From the NCBI GenBank assembly GCA_934247935.1, contig CAKQKE010000001.1, positions 1 through 64,000 on the forward strand: a stretch of 64,000 nt of DNA. The letters run 5' to 3'. Source of the stretch: an uncultured Clostridia bacterium. Its GTDB lineage: Bacteria; Bacillota; Clostridia; Christensenellales; Borkfalkiaceae. The position numbers were made by a program, and so were the translations under genes. The notes below the pieces were generated by a model. It was given only the letters and a program-made list of their open reading frames with translations. It was not told the DNA's origin and searched no databases. Position 1 is the stretch's first letter; every line of letters starts with the position of its first letter. Positions 7,497-17,488 of this stretch are shown one piece after another.

Positions 7497-9248
7497 ATGA
7501 AAAAGGTAAAACCAAACTTCAATAAGTTAATTGCAATTATATGCACCGTACTTGTTGCGGTGCTTGTCGGCGGTTTTTCAATCGGGTCGACGGTCGTTCC
7601 CAAAACGCGCGTAAGGACGGGCGTGTCGGACAGCGGTCTTGGGCCGTATGTCGTTTATAAAATCAACGGAGAGGACGCCGTAGCCGCTATGGATATGTTT
7701 GTCGGCGATTACAGGACGTATGACGCCAACGGAGCGGCAGTGGTAGAAATACGTTTCCACACCACTGAAAGCGCGGCGAAAAACGGCACTACGTACGTAG
7801 GCGACGAAATAAAGGCTACGTTCTCTGCCGATAAAGCGGGCGATTTATACACTTTCAAGAGAGTATTCGAGGGCGAAAAGCGCACCAGCCGCTATATGAG
7901 AATTGATTTCAAAAGCGATATGGACGTATACGAAATGGCTCTTTACAACAATAAAGGCGAGAGGTTGTCCGTAAGCCTCCTCGGCGTAGGTTTTTACAAC
8001 AACTCAAGTTATTCCAATTCTACAAAAGCGTTAAACGCCTTTAAAAATCTCACGGACGAGCAAACCAAAATGCCTTATACTCACAGCAAGTATACCGCAC
8101 TCACGAAATACGAGACGAAAATGATAAGTTCTGTCGAGAGCATGCTTCATGCCGACGGACTCACCGTTTCGGACAGCGCAATGCCTCTCGGCGTGCTTGT
8201 AAACTCGTTGGGCGTATTGCTTTTCGGTGCAAACGCGTTCGGTGCGAGATTTATGTCTTATTTGTTTATGATTGCGACGCTCGTGCTTTTGTATTTCATT
8301 GGTAAAAAATATTTCGGCAAAATTCGTTACGGAATAATTTTATCCGCGCTTTACTTATCGTCAACGGTGGTGTTGTCGGCGGCAACTTTGTCGTCGGTGG
8401 CAAATATGACGGCGTTTACGTTGCTTCTTGCGTACGTATATCTTTATAAATATTTATTCGAGACTAAAAACGAAAGGCAACTTTATTTGTCCGGTTTGTT
8501 TTTGGGCTTGGCAATCAACGTGCAGTTTATAGCGGTGTTTGCGCTTATCGGCATGCTTGCGATATTTATTTACGCAAAAACTCAACGAAAAGAGTTGTCG
8601 TATAAACAATTTGCCATTGCATTTGTCGCAGTGCCGCTGGTGCTCACGTTTATCACTATAATGATTTCGATATTCTTCGGTTATGCAAACTATTTCGAGA
8701 CGGCAAACCCGATACTCGTATTTGCAAAGACCGTCGCGCTTACTCTCGGCGTAAAGGCGGGCGCATGCGGCATAGGCGGACTTATAGGTCTCGGCGCGCT
8801 CGATTTAAACGGCGACGGAAAATATTTTGCTTTCGTCAACCCGGCATACGCGCTTTTGACCCTTGTTTCCGCTATCGCTCTTGCGGCTGTTACTATTACC
8901 AAACTTGTTAAAAAACACAATGGTACGGGAGAAGGATTAGACAAAAAATCTTTAAGGACGAACGTTCTTTTGTGGTCGAGCGTGTTGCCTATGGTAATTG
9001 CTTTTGCTATTTTCGCAAAGTCGTTTACCGTTGTCGATTTGCCAATAATTCTGGTGTTCTATACGGGCTTCGGTGCGATTACTTTAAACGCCGCATTCAG
9101 CGATAACGCAACAGCAACTGTAAGGGCAAACTTTATATTGTGGGCTGCGCTTTTAATGATATTCTTTGTTCTCGGTTTTGTCGGCGTAGCGGGTTACGAT
9201 ATACCGTCAAAGGCGGCTAAGTATCTTTATACGTGGTTTGTTTTCTAA
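7497..9248 (+). CDS. Polytopic membrane protein, GT-C/PMT-like glycosyltransferase candidate
   Basis: 583 residues from the ATG at 7497, which has GGAGG seven bases upstream. The frame is open further 5' but without a ribosome site. One N-terminal membrane segment (about 8-30) is followed by an extracytoplasmic domain of about 190 residues (around 31-215), then about ten membrane segments. SAMPLGVLVNSLGVLLFGANAFGARFMS (near 222-249) resembles the HPPLGK/fG.n.f.wR pattern after the first loop of ArnT/PMT-type lipid-linked-sugar transferases, which act on the outer face of the membrane. The acidic catalytic pair of that family is not evident, so enzymatic activity is uncertain. It is monocistronic by its promoter and following hairpin. 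Confidence 0.6.
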   Translation: MKKVKPNFNKLIAIICTVLVAVLVGGFSIGSTVVPKTRVRTGVSDSGLGPYVVYKINGEDAVAAMDMFVGDYRTYDANGAAVVEIRFHTTESAAKNGTTYVGDEIKATFSADKAGDLYTFKRVFEGEKRTSRYMRIDFKSDMDVYEMALYNNKGERLSVSLLGVGFYNNSSYSNSTKALNAFKNLTDEQTKMPYTHSKYTALTKYETKMISSVESMLHADGLTVSDSAMPLGVLVNSLGVLLFGANAFGARFMSYLFMIATLVLLYFIGKKYFGKIRYGIILSALYLSSTVVLSAATLSSVANMTAFTLLLAYVYLYKYLFETKNERQLYLSGLFLGLAINVQFIAVFALIGMLAIFIYAKTQRKELSYKQFAIAFVAVPLVLTFITIMISIFFGYANYFETANPILVFAKTVALTLGVKAGACGIGGLIGLGALDLNGDGKYFAFVNPAYALLTLVSAIALAAVTITKLVKKHNGTGEGLDKKSLRTNVLLWSSVLPMVIAFAIFAKSFTVVDLPIILVFYTGFGAITLNAAFSDNATATVRANFILWAALLMIFFVLGFVGVAGYDIPSKAAKYLYTWFVF

Positions 9249-9252
9249 AACG

Positions 9253-9296
9253 ATTTGCCGTGTTTACAGCATACGTTTGACGTAAAAACGGCAAAT
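9253..9296 (+). repeat. Dispersed hairpin repeat, copy 1 (14-nt ATACGT loop)
   Basis: The 15-bp stem (one mismatch) ATTTGCCGTGTTTAC (9253-9267) / GTAAAAACGGCAAAT (9282-9296) encloses a 14-nt loop with CATACGTTTG. It starts five bases after the membrane-protein stop and lacks a T-run. Three relatives lie at 38064, 42951 and 59810. Confidence 0.7.
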
Positions 9297-9373
9297 TTCG
9301 ACTTATTAACAACACTTTAAACGCAATATCGAAAATATTAAATACAAAGTTTTTTACAAAGAAGGAAAGGATT

Positions 9374-10894
9374 ATGTTAGCGAAGACAAGCAGTTTTGCA
9401 CTTGTCGGAATAGAGGGGTGTCCCATCGACGTAGAAGTCGATATCAACAGCGGACTGCCTAAATTCGATATCGTGGGGCTTCCCGATACGGCGGTAAAAG
9501 AGTCTAAAGACAGGGTGCGTTCGGCGATAAAAAACAGCGGAAAGAAATTTCCCATTTCAATAATAACGGTCAACCTTGCGCCTGCCGACGTAAAGAAAGA
9601 GGGCGCGCATCTCGACCTTGCCATTGCCGTTGCCATACTCAAAGCAAGTTCGGTGCAAATGCCTAAATTAAAAGATTTTATTCTCGTCGGCGAATTGGGA
9701 CTTGACGGAAAACTCCGCGGAGTAAACGGCGTGCTGCCCCTTTTGATTTCGGCGAGCATGTGCGGCTATAAAAACTTCATCATTCCCGAAGAAAACGCCA
9801 AAGAGGCGAGTTATATCGACGGAATAAACGTTTACGCTTTCCCCACACTCAACGGCGTTCTGGGCTTTTTGTCGGGAGAAGACGAGGTCAGCCCTATAGA
9901 AAAATCGGAATTTGCCGATTTGCCCGACGACGTAGAATATCCCGTCGATTTATCCCTTGTCAAAGGTCAGGAAGTCGCAAAGCGGGCAATAGAGATTGCC
10001 GTCAGCGGCGGTCACAATATTCTGTTGGTAGGCGCACCGGGCGCGGGTAAAACCATGCTTGCAAGGTGCATACCCACCATTATGCCCGACATGACTTTTG
10101 AAGAGGCTCTCGAAACGACGAAAATTCACTCGGTGGCGGGCACGCTTACCGACGAAGGCATCGTCAGGACGAGACCTTTCATGACTCCCCACCACACAGC
10201 GACTAATATCGCGCTTATCGGCGGCGGAACGAACGCAAAACCGGGTGTAATCAGTCTTGCCCACAACGGCGTGTTGTACCTTGACGAACTTCCCGAATAT
10301 CCACGCGCAACGCTGGAATGTCTGCGCCAACCGCTCGAAGACAGGGTTGTCACCGTGTCGAGGGCAAAACTTACGGTAAATTACCCCGCAAGTTTTATTA
10401 TGTGCGCCAGCATGAACCCTTGCCCGTGCGGAAATTACGGCAGTAAAAAATTAGAGTGCAAATGTTCGCCCGCGCAAATAATGAAATACAAGGCAAAAAT
10501 TTCCGGACCTTTGCTCGACAGAATAGACTTGCAAGTCGAAGTCGATTGCGTAGAGTACGACGACCTTGTGTCTAAAGAAGTAGGCGAAAGCAGCGCGAGC
10601 GTAAAACGCAGAGTCAACCGCACGCGCGCAATTCAGAGAGAAAGGTTTAAAAACGACAAAATCAAGACAAACAGCGAGATGACCGAAAAACATCTTGCTA
10701 AATACTGTAAACTCACCAAAGAGGAAGAAGAGTTGTTAAAGGCTTCGTTCGAGGCGTTTAAACTTTCGGCAAGGGCGAGGGGCAGGATACTCAAAGTAGC
10801 CCGCACGATTGCGGATATGTCTTTATCCGAGGACATTTTGCCCGAGCATCTTCTGGAAGCGATAAGTTACAGAAAATTCGATATAAATAAATGA
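9374..10894 (+). CDS. comM: YifB/ComM-family Mg-chelatase-like AAA+ ATPase
   Basis: 506 residues, the normal family length. The N-terminal Lon-protease-like fold domain (1-170) is followed by the AAA+ core with Walker A GAPGAGKTM (near 218-226), Walker B VLYLDELPEY, and a C-terminal helical lid. A Cys-rich insertion (CASMNPCPCGNYGSKKLECKCS) is typical of the family. ComM is a hexameric helicase promoting branch migration during natural transformation in Gram-negatives; the role of the Bacillota members is less clear. GGAAAGG precedes the start. It overlaps dprA by four bases (ATGA), consistent with a joint role in DNA uptake and recombination. Confidence 0.95.
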   Translation: MLAKTSSFALVGIEGCPIDVEVDINSGLPKFDIVGLPDTAVKESKDRVRSAIKNSGKKFPISIITVNLAPADVKKEGAHLDLAIAVAILKASSVQMPKLKDFILVGELGLDGKLRGVNGVLPLLISASMCGYKNFIIPEENAKEASYIDGINVYAFPTLNGVLGFLSGEDEVSPIEKSEFADLPDDVEYPVDLSLVKGQEVAKRAIEIAVSGGHNILLVGAPGAGKTMLARCIPTIMPDMTFEEALETTKIHSVAGTLTDEGIVRTRPFMTPHHTATNIALIGGGTNAKPGVISLAHNGVLYLDELPEYPRATLECLRQPLEDRVVTVSRAKLTVNYPASFIMCASMNPCPCGNYGSKKLECKCSPAQIMKYKAKISGPLLDRIDLQVEVDCVEYDDLVSKEVGESSASVKRRVNRTRAIQRERFKNDKIKTNSEMTEKHLAKYCKLTKEEEELLKASFEAFKLSARARGRILKVARTIADMSLSEDILPEHLLEAISYRKFDINK

Positions 10895-12012
10895 TGAATT
10901 TAAACGAAAACGAAAAAGCGATGTTGTTTCTCGACTCGTTTGTCGGGCTCGACGCCGAAAAGAAATTAAAAATTCTTTCTTATTATTCATGCCCGTCCGA
11001 AATGATCGAAAATCCCGAGGAAATTCAAAATATTCTTGAAGAAACGGCGGGAAAGGAATTTTATCGCGACTTTAAGGATAAAATAAAAAGCGGTTACGTT
11101 GAAAAATTAATCGCATATCTCGACAAAGCGGGCGTAGTTCCGGTGACCGTCGAATCTAAAAATTACCCGTCCGATTTACTTGAAATAAATAATTATCCGC
11201 TCGTTTTGTATTGTAAAGGCAACTGCGATTTGCTCAACAAGAAAAATCTTTTCGCAATAGTCGGTTCGAGAAACACTCAAAGCGTAAATTACGCTCTGGC
11301 AGAAGAAATTTCAGGCGATTTAAGCGAAAGCGGAGTGGTTGTCGTAACGGGAACTGCCGACGGCGGAGATACAGCCGCAATTAACGGCGCGCTGAAAACG
11401 GGAAATATAATTTGCGTGGCTGCTTCTGGCATAGATAATATTTATCCATCCGTAAATCAAAATTTAATCGACAAAGTTGCCGGAAACGGGCTTGTAATTT
11501 CCGAGTATTTCCCCACGGTAAAATCCCGTCAGTGGATGTTTCCTTACAGAAACCGCATAATCGCAGGACTGAGTAAAGGTGTGCTTATCGTCAGCGGAAG
11601 TTTTAAAAGCGGCACAAGGCATACCGCAAATTACGCGCTCGAGTACGGCAAAGACGTGTTTGCTTTTCCCTACAATCTGGGCGTTGTTTCGGGCGAAATT
11701 TGCAATTATCTCATCAAAAACGGTGCATATTTATGCGAAAGTTCGCAAGATATTTTGTCCGTATTGGGCGTAGAACCCACTATACAAAGAGAAATCGCGC
11801 TTACCGAAATCGAGAAAAATGTTTACGACGCGATAAGTCCGGGCAGCGTTCACGTTGACGTGATTGCAAGTCAGACGGGCTTAAAACAATTTCAACTCAC
11901 GCCCGTCATCATGAGTCTTGAAATAAAGAAAATTATAGTAAAAGACGGACTTAACACATACAGTCCGCTGAAAATATTAAACAACGAAAACGACAATAGT
12001 AAAGACTGTTAA
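10891..12012 (+). CDS. dprA: DNA-processing protein DprA
   Basis: 373 residues. An N-terminal helix-hairpin-like region is followed by the Rossmann-type DprA domain with FAIVGSRNTQS (about 126-136), GTADGGDTAAI and FPYRNRIIAGLS, which is the single-strand-DNA-binding and RecA-loading core. A C-terminal winged-helix domain (about 300-365) follows. DprA protects incoming single-stranded DNA and loads RecA. The usual GxA-GID motif reads TGTADGGDTAAI here, a mild variant. The start overlaps comM, and topA follows 14 bases after the stop. Two ATG codons in a row (10891, 10894) could serve as start. Confidence 0.95.
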   Translation: MMNLNENEKAMLFLDSFVGLDAEKKLKILSYYSCPSEMIENPEEIQNILEETAGKEFYRDFKDKIKSGYVEKLIAYLDKAGVVPVTVESKNYPSDLLEINNYPLVLYCKGNCDLLNKKNLFAIVGSRNTQSVNYALAEEISGDLSESGVVVVTGTADGGDTAAINGALKTGNIICVAASGIDNIYPSVNQNLIDKVAGNGLVISEYFPTVKSRQWMFPYRNRIIAGLSKGVLIVSGSFKSGTRHTANYALEYGKDVFAFPYNLGVVSGEICNYLIKNGAYLCESSQDILSVLGVEPTIQREIALTEIEKNVYDAISPGSVHVDVIASQTGLKQFQLTPVIMSLEIKKIIVKDGLNTYSPLKILNNENDNSKDC

Positions 12013-12026
12013 AAAGGAGAGACAAT

Positions 12027-14306
12027 ATGCAGTTAGTCATTGTGGAGTCGCCTAAAAAGGCGATAACGATAGAAAAATATATCGGGGGAAAATACAAAGT
12101 AGTGGCGAGCGGCGGACATATAAGAGATTTGCCCGTACACCGCTTCGGCGTAAACATTTCCGGTGATTTCTCGCCCACGTACGAAATTACGCCCAAGGCA
12201 AAAGACAGAGTGGAAAGTTTGAGAAAAGTCATCGATAAAGCCGACGGAATTTTTCTCGCAACCGACCCGGACAGAGAGGGTGAAGCGATAAGTTGGCACA
12301 TTCAGGAAGTCTTCGGGCTTAAAGGCAAGTGCAAAAGAATAGAGTTTAACGAAATAAGCGAAAAGGCTGTTAAAAACGCGCTCGCAAACCCCAGAGACAT
12401 CGACTACAACCTTGTAGACAGTCAGCAGGCGAGAAGGGTGCTCGACAGAATAGTCGGTTATAAATTGAGTCCGTTTTTGTGCAAAAGAATTAAAGACGGC
12501 TTGTCTGCCGGCAGAGTTCAGTCGGTAGTACTTAAACTTATCGTAGATAAAGAAAGGGAAATCAAGGCTTTCGTTCCGCAGGAATATTGGAATTTAACAG
12601 CCACTTTCGGTGCGAAAAAGCCGCCGCAATTCAAGGCTTTGCTCCTTGAAAAAGATGGCAAAAAATACAAACCCGCAACAAAAGAAGAAGCCGACGCCGT
12701 TTACGAACAACTCAGACAGGCGGTGTTTACGGTAAAAGACATTGTAAAAAGCGTAACTTCGACTCATCCGTTCCCGCCATTTACCACGTCCACGTTAGAG
12801 CAGGACGCCGCGGCAAAACTCGGCATGAATTCGGCGACGACGATGAAATACGCTCAACAACTTTACGAAGGTATAGAAATCGGCGGCGAACACGTCGCGC
12901 TCGTCACATATATCAGAACGGACTCCACAAGAATTTCCGTCGATGCTCAGAACAGCGCGAGGGGATACATTTCCGAAAAGTTCGGCAAAGAATACGTGCC
13001 GACAAAACCCAATATATACAAGGCTAAAAAATCGGCGCAGGACGCGCACGAGGCAATCCGTCCCATCGACGTAAAATTCACGCCCGAAAGACTTGAAAAA
13101 CTCATTTCCGACAAAAAACTTTTATCGCTCTATAAACTTATTTACAACCGCTTTTTGGCATCGCAAATGAGCGCGGCTGAATACGACACGGTAAAGGTCG
13201 AAGTCGAGGCAAACGGCTACGTTTTCAAGACGAGCGGCAAGACAATGAAATTCAACGGCTTTACCGTAATTTATGACGACTTTACGGCAAACGATAGCGA
13301 TGAAGATGACAATGGCAGTAAAAATTTACCTGCGATGGAAAAGGGGGATATACTCAATTTAAAGGATATCAAGCGCGAGCAAAAGTTTACCAAACCGCCC
13401 GTAAGATACACCGATTCGTCCATAGTAAAAGCGATGGAAGACAAGGGTATCGGCAGACCTTCCACTTACCACACGATACTCGATATGCTTTCAAAGAGAA
13501 AATATATCGGCAAAGACGGCAAATCTATCGTTCCCAACGAAATCGCTTACACCATGACGGATATGCTCACGAAATATTTTGCCGACATAATGGACGTTTC
13601 GTTTACGGCGAATATGGAGACAAAACTCGACGACATTGCCGACGGCGATATCGATTGGAGAAAACTTATCGAGGATTTTTACGTTCCGTTCAACGAAAAA
13701 CTTATCGAGGCTACAAACGAGGGCAACGAAATTACGGACATAAAGTGCGACGCTTGCGGAGAAAATATGATAAGAAGACTGGGCAGATACGGCAAGTATC
13801 TGTACTGTCCTTCGTGCAAAAAAATGAAGTCCGAAAGCGAAGAAATTTCGGATATTCCCTGCGAAAACTGTAAGGACGTAAATTACGTGTACAAAACGGG
13901 CAAATACGGCAAATTCCTCGCTTGCCCCAAGTGCATGAAGACGAGACCTGTCGAAGAAAAAATTTCCGCCGAAAAGTGCGCTAAATGCGGCGGCGAAATG
14001 GTGGAAAAAACAGGAAGATTCGGCAAGTACCTGCAGTGCAAGGTTTGTAAAAACACAAAATCGATTACCGAAAAAGCGGGCATTTGCCCCGAATGCGGTT
14101 CGGCTACTCAGAAACTCACAAGCAAATCTGGCAAAGTATTTTACGGTTGCACGTCTTATCCTCATTGCAATTTTTACAGTTGGGATATGCCAACGGGCGA
14201 AAGATGCCCCAAGTGCAACGCATATCTCATATATTCTAAAGACGGCAAAACCATAAAATGCTCTGACAAAGATTGCGATTACAGCGTTAAAAACGAAAAG
14301 CATTAA
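12027..14306 (+). CDS. topA: DNA topoisomerase I
   Basis: 759 residues, a type IA topoisomerase that relaxes negative supercoils. The Toprim domain begins LVIVESPKKA and carries the DPDREGEAI motif (near 74-82). The active-site Tyr is in YIRTDSTRIS (about Tyr295). The C-terminal part has five Cys4-type zinc ribbons: CDACGEN...CPSC, CENC...CPKC, CAKCGGEM...CKVC, CPECGSAT and CPKCNAYL...C. AAAGGAGAG precedes the ATG. It sits in the conserved Bacillota order dprA-topA-trmFO-hslVU. Confidence 0.97.
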   Translation: MQLVIVESPKKAITIEKYIGGKYKVVASGGHIRDLPVHRFGVNISGDFSPTYEITPKAKDRVESLRKVIDKADGIFLATDPDREGEAISWHIQEVFGLKGKCKRIEFNEISEKAVKNALANPRDIDYNLVDSQQARRVLDRIVGYKLSPFLCKRIKDGLSAGRVQSVVLKLIVDKEREIKAFVPQEYWNLTATFGAKKPPQFKALLLEKDGKKYKPATKEEADAVYEQLRQAVFTVKDIVKSVTSTHPFPPFTTSTLEQDAAAKLGMNSATTMKYAQQLYEGIEIGGEHVALVTYIRTDSTRISVDAQNSARGYISEKFGKEYVPTKPNIYKAKKSAQDAHEAIRPIDVKFTPERLEKLISDKKLLSLYKLIYNRFLASQMSAAEYDTVKVEVEANGYVFKTSGKTMKFNGFTVIYDDFTANDSDEDDNGSKNLPAMEKGDILNLKDIKREQKFTKPPVRYTDSSIVKAMEDKGIGRPSTYHTILDMLSKRKYIGKDGKSIVPNEIAYTMTDMLTKYFADIMDVSFTANMETKLDDIADGDIDWRKLIEDFYVPFNEKLIEATNEGNEITDIKCDACGENMIRRLGRYGKYLYCPSCKKMKSESEEISDIPCENCKDVNYVYKTGKYGKFLACPKCMKTRPVEEKISAEKCAKCGGEMVEKTGRFGKYLQCKVCKNTKSITEKAGICPECGSATQKLTSKSGKVFYGCTSYPHCNFYSWDMPTGERCPKCNAYLIYSKDGKTIKCSDKDCDYSVKNEKH

Positions 14307-14314
14307 AAGCAAAA

Positions 14315-15622
14315 ATGAAAGAAATCAAAGTAATAGGCGGCGGACTCGCCGGCAGCGATTGCGCGTATTATCTGGCAAACAAGGGGTATAAAGTAAAACT
14401 TTACGACATAAAGCCCACCGCGTTTACCCCCGCGCACCACAGCAAAAACTACGGCGAACTCGTTTGCAGCAACTCGCTTAAAAGCAACGACGTTTACGGC
14501 AACGCATGCGGACTTCTTAAAGAGGAGTTGCGCATTTTGGGCTCTATGGTAATCAATTGCGCCGATTTGACAAAAGTCCCTGCGGGAAACGCACTCGCCG
14601 TTGACAGAGAGAAATTTTCGGCGATGATTACCGAAAAAATCAAAAATCACCCCAATATCGAGTGTATCGACGAAGAAGTGACCGAAATTGATTTTTCGCA
14701 GCCAACCGTCGTCGCCACGGGTCCGCTGACAACGGACAAATTAAGCAAATTTATCGGCGAAAAGTTTAAAAAACAAATGTATTTTTACGATGCCGCCGCA
14801 CCCATCGTTTCGGCTGAAAGTATCGATATGGAAAACGCGTTTATTTGCGACCGTTACGGCGAAAACGGCGTAGGCGATTATATCAACTGCCCCATAGACA
14901 AAGAGGGTTATTTAAACTTTTACGAGCAACTTATAAATGCCGAAAGGGCAGCCCTCCACGATTTTGAGGACGTAAAAGTTTTCGAGGGGTGCATGCCGGT
15001 GGAAATAATGGCTAAGCGCGGGGTAGACACTTTGCGTTTCGGACCGTTAAAGCCGGCGGGACTTACCGACCCCAAGACGGGCAGGTGGCCTTATGCGTGC
15101 ATGCAACTGAGGAAAGAAGACAAAGACGGCAAAATGTACAATCTTGTCGGTTTTCAGACAAACTTGCTCTTCAAAGAGCAAAAAAGGGTTTTCGGGCTTT
15201 TTCCCGCGCTTAAAAACGCGGAGTATTTCAGATACGGCGTTATGCACAAAAACACCTATCTTTCATCTCCGGAAATACTCGAAAGCGATTTTTCGGTAAA
15301 AAACAGTCCGCTCGTGTTTTTTGCGGGACAAATCACGGGTGTCGAGGGATACGTGGAAAGCATCGCCTCGGGGCTTTTGTGCGCGATAAACATGGACAGA
15401 AAATTGCAAGGGAAACAAAGTCTCGTTTTGGACGACACCACGGTGATAGGCGCGCTTTCAAATTACGTTGCCACGCCCAATGCCGACTTTCAACCCATGA
15501 ACAGCAATTACGGAATACTTAAAAAACTTGACGAAAAAGTAAAAAAAGACCAAAAGAAGAGAATATTATCCGAAAGGGCGATTGTGGAAATAAAAAAAAT
15601 CAAGGAGTTTATAGATGGCTAA
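14315..15622 (+). CDS. trmFO: tRNA (uracil-54-C5)-methyltransferase, folate/FAD-dependent (TrmFO)
   Basis: 435 residues, the normal length. The FAD-binding motif is GGGLAGSDCAYYLA at residues 6-19; most homologues have GSEAA, so the Asp-Cys is a local variant. Further family motifs are YGELVCSNSLKSN, GPLKPAGL, FQTNLLFKEQKRVF and GVEGYVESIASG. It makes ribothymidine at position 54 in the T-loop of tRNAs, using methylene-tetrahydrofolate, in Gram-positive bacteria. The end overlaps hslV by eight bases. A xerC gene often found at this place in Bacillota is absent. Confidence 0.97.
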   Translation: MKEIKVIGGGLAGSDCAYYLANKGYKVKLYDIKPTAFTPAHHSKNYGELVCSNSLKSNDVYGNACGLLKEELRILGSMVINCADLTKVPAGNALAVDREKFSAMITEKIKNHPNIECIDEEVTEIDFSQPTVVATGPLTTDKLSKFIGEKFKKQMYFYDAAAPIVSAESIDMENAFICDRYGENGVGDYINCPIDKEGYLNFYEQLINAERAALHDFEDVKVFEGCMPVEIMAKRGVDTLRFGPLKPAGLTDPKTGRWPYACMQLRKEDKDGKMYNLVGFQTNLLFKEQKRVFGLFPALKNAEYFRYGVMHKNTYLSSPEILESDFSVKNSPLVFFAGQITGVEGYVESIASGLLCAINMDRKLQGKQSLVLDDTTVIGALSNYVATPNADFQPMNSNYGILKKLDEKVKKDQKKRILSERAIVEIKKIKEFIDG

Positions 15623-16154
15623 CGAATTCAGAGGAACGACCATTTGCGCAGTAAAAAAAGACGGCGTAACCGCCATTGCGGGCGACGGTCAGGTTACTTT
15701 CGGCGAAAACATTGTTTTTAAAAACAACGCCGTAAAAGTAAGAAAAATTTACAACAATAAAGTTATTTTAGGGTTTGCGGGTTCGGTTTCGGACGCATTT
15801 TCCCTCGAGGAAAGATTTGAAGGTATGCTCAACAAATATTCCGGCAACCTGATGAGAAGCGCGGTCGCACTTGCCGACCTTTGGAGAAACGACAAAATGG
15901 GCAGAAAATTAGAGGCGATGATGATTGTCGCCGACAAAGACTGTCTTTTGATATTGTCCGGCAGCGGCGAAGTTATCGAGCCGGACGGAGGCGTTTGCGC
16001 GATAGGCAGCGGCGGAAATTACGCTCTTGCGGCGGCGCGCGCGCTTTATCAGGAAACCGATTATCCCGCCGACGTCATTGCGGAAAAAGCACTTAAAATT
16101 GCAAGCGAAATTTGCATTTTTACAAACGATAATATTATAGTCGAAAAGATTTAA
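15615..16154 (+). CDS. hslV: ATP-dependent protease HslV, peptidase subunit
   Basis: 179 residues. After removal of the short N-terminal peptide (MANEFRG) the mature protein would begin with Thr-Thr (TTICAVKKDG), the catalytic N-terminal threonine, not the serine found in Bacillus CodW. GDGQVTFG and GFAGSVSDAF are diagnostic of this proteasome-like subunit. It forms a double hexameric ring capped by HslU. The start lies inside the end of trmFO, and hslU follows after 12 bases with GGAGG. Confidence 0.96.
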   Translation: MANEFRGTTICAVKKDGVTAIAGDGQVTFGENIVFKNNAVKVRKIYNNKVILGFAGSVSDAFSLEERFEGMLNKYSGNLMRSAVALADLWRNDKMGRKLEAMMIVADKDCLLILSGSGEVIEPDGGVCAIGSGGNYALAAARALYQETDYPADVIAEKALKIASEICIFTNDNIIVEKI

Positions 16155-16166
16155 GGAGGAAAAATC

Positions 16167-17477
16167 ATGAATTTATCACCCAAACAAATCGTAAACGAAC
16201 TCGATAAATATATTATCGGTCAGGAAAAGGCAAAACGCGCGGTGGCGGTTGCGCTGAGAAACCGTTATAGAAGAAGTATGCTTCCGCTTGAACAAATGGA
16301 AGAAATTACTCCCAAAAACATAATCATGAAAGGACCTACCGGCGTAGGTAAAACCGAGATAGCAAGGCGACTTGCAAAACTTGTAAAAGCCCCCTTTATA
16401 AAGGTCGAGGCGACGAAATACACCGAGGTCGGTTACGTCGGCAGAGACGTCGAGTCCATGATAAGAGACCTTGTGGAAAACAGTATTCGTCTTGTCAAAG
16501 AAGAAAAGGGCGAAGAGGTTGCAATCAAGGCGAAAGCCGCCGCCGAAAAAAAGGTTATGGCTGCGCTTTCAGACGCGCTTAAAGACCAGAAAGGCGAGAC
16601 CCCTTCTGACATCTTTGAGAAGAACGTACGCAGTGATTTTGACAGCGGAAAGCACGACAACACAATTATCGAGATAGAAGTAAACGACAATCCCAAGGGT
16701 CTTGAAATAGTCCCCGGCGGCGGAGAAATTTCCATCGGTTCGATATTCGGCAACATGCTTCCCAAGAAAAAGAAGAGAAGAAAAGTCGCCGTAAAAGAGG
16801 CGATGAAACTTATCATCGACGAAGAAACCGAAAAACTCGTCGATATGGACGCAGTGCAAAGCGAAGGAGTGAAAAGAGCCGAGCAAGAAGGCATTATTTT
16901 CATTGACGAAATAGATAAAATCGCGGGCAACAGCGGCAGAAGCGGCGGACCGGACGTGTCGAGAGAAGGCGTGCAGAGAGACATTCTTCCCATAGTCGAG
17001 GGTTGCACGGTAATGACAAAATACGGTCCCGTAAAAACCGATTATATTTTGTTTATTGCGGCGGGTGCGTTCCACGTTTCGTCGGTTACGGATTTAATCC
17101 CCGAACTTCAAGGCAGATTCCCAATTCTGGTAGAACTCGAAAGTCTCACCAAAGAAGACTTTGTAAAAATTCTCACCGTTCCGCAAAACGCAATCACAAA
17201 GCAGTACGGTACGCTGCTTAAAGTGGACAACATCAATTTGATTTTCACAGATGACGCAATCGAAGAAATCGCCGAAGTCGCATTCGAGACCAACGAAACC
17301 AAAGAGGATATCGGCGCAAGAAGACTTCACACTATTATGGAAAATCTTCTGGAAGACATTTCTTTCAATGCAAGCGGCGATTATCCCTTGTTCGACCTTA
17401 CAATCGACAAAAAGTACGTCGAAGACCACTTGGGCGAACTTTTGCAAAATCAAAATCTTAAAAAATACATTTTATAA
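16167..17477 (+). CDS. hslU: HslU, ATPase and unfoldase of the HslUV protease
   Basis: 436 residues. Walker A is GPTGVGKTEIARR (about 54-66), Walker B IIFIDEIDKIA, the sensor/arginine-finger region is VSREGVQRDILPIVEG, and the pore-lining region is TKYTEVGYVGRDV. The intermediate domain (about 110-220) is complete. The C-terminus NLKKYIL is the tail that docks into HslV and opens its active sites. AGGAGG lies before the ATG. Confidence 0.97.
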   Translation: MNLSPKQIVNELDKYIIGQEKAKRAVAVALRNRYRRSMLPLEQMEEITPKNIIMKGPTGVGKTEIARRLAKLVKAPFIKVEATKYTEVGYVGRDVESMIRDLVENSIRLVKEEKGEEVAIKAKAAAEKKVMAALSDALKDQKGETPSDIFEKNVRSDFDSGKHDNTIIEIEVNDNPKGLEIVPGGGEISIGSIFGNMLPKKKKRRKVAVKEAMKLIIDEETEKLVDMDAVQSEGVKRAEQEGIIFIDEIDKIAGNSGRSGGPDVSREGVQRDILPIVEGCTVMTKYGPVKTDYILFIAAGAFHVSSVTDLIPELQGRFPILVELESLTKEDFVKILTVPQNAITKQYGTLLKVDNINLIFTDDAIEEIAEVAFETNETKEDIGARRLHTIMENLLEDISFNASGDYPLFDLTIDKKYVEDHLGELLQNQNLKKYIL

Positions 17478-17488
17478 AAGAGGCAAAT

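Noticed and set aside
13491..14312. Minus-strand open frame of 273 codons
   Set aside because: It is the antisense of the topA zinc-ribbon region. Its Cys/Ala/Phe-rich text has no family pattern and there is no ribosome site.
16433..17008. Minus-strand 191-codon frame inside hslU
   Set aside because: Ser-rich antisense text, a usual shadow of Lys/Glu-rich coding sequence on the other strand.
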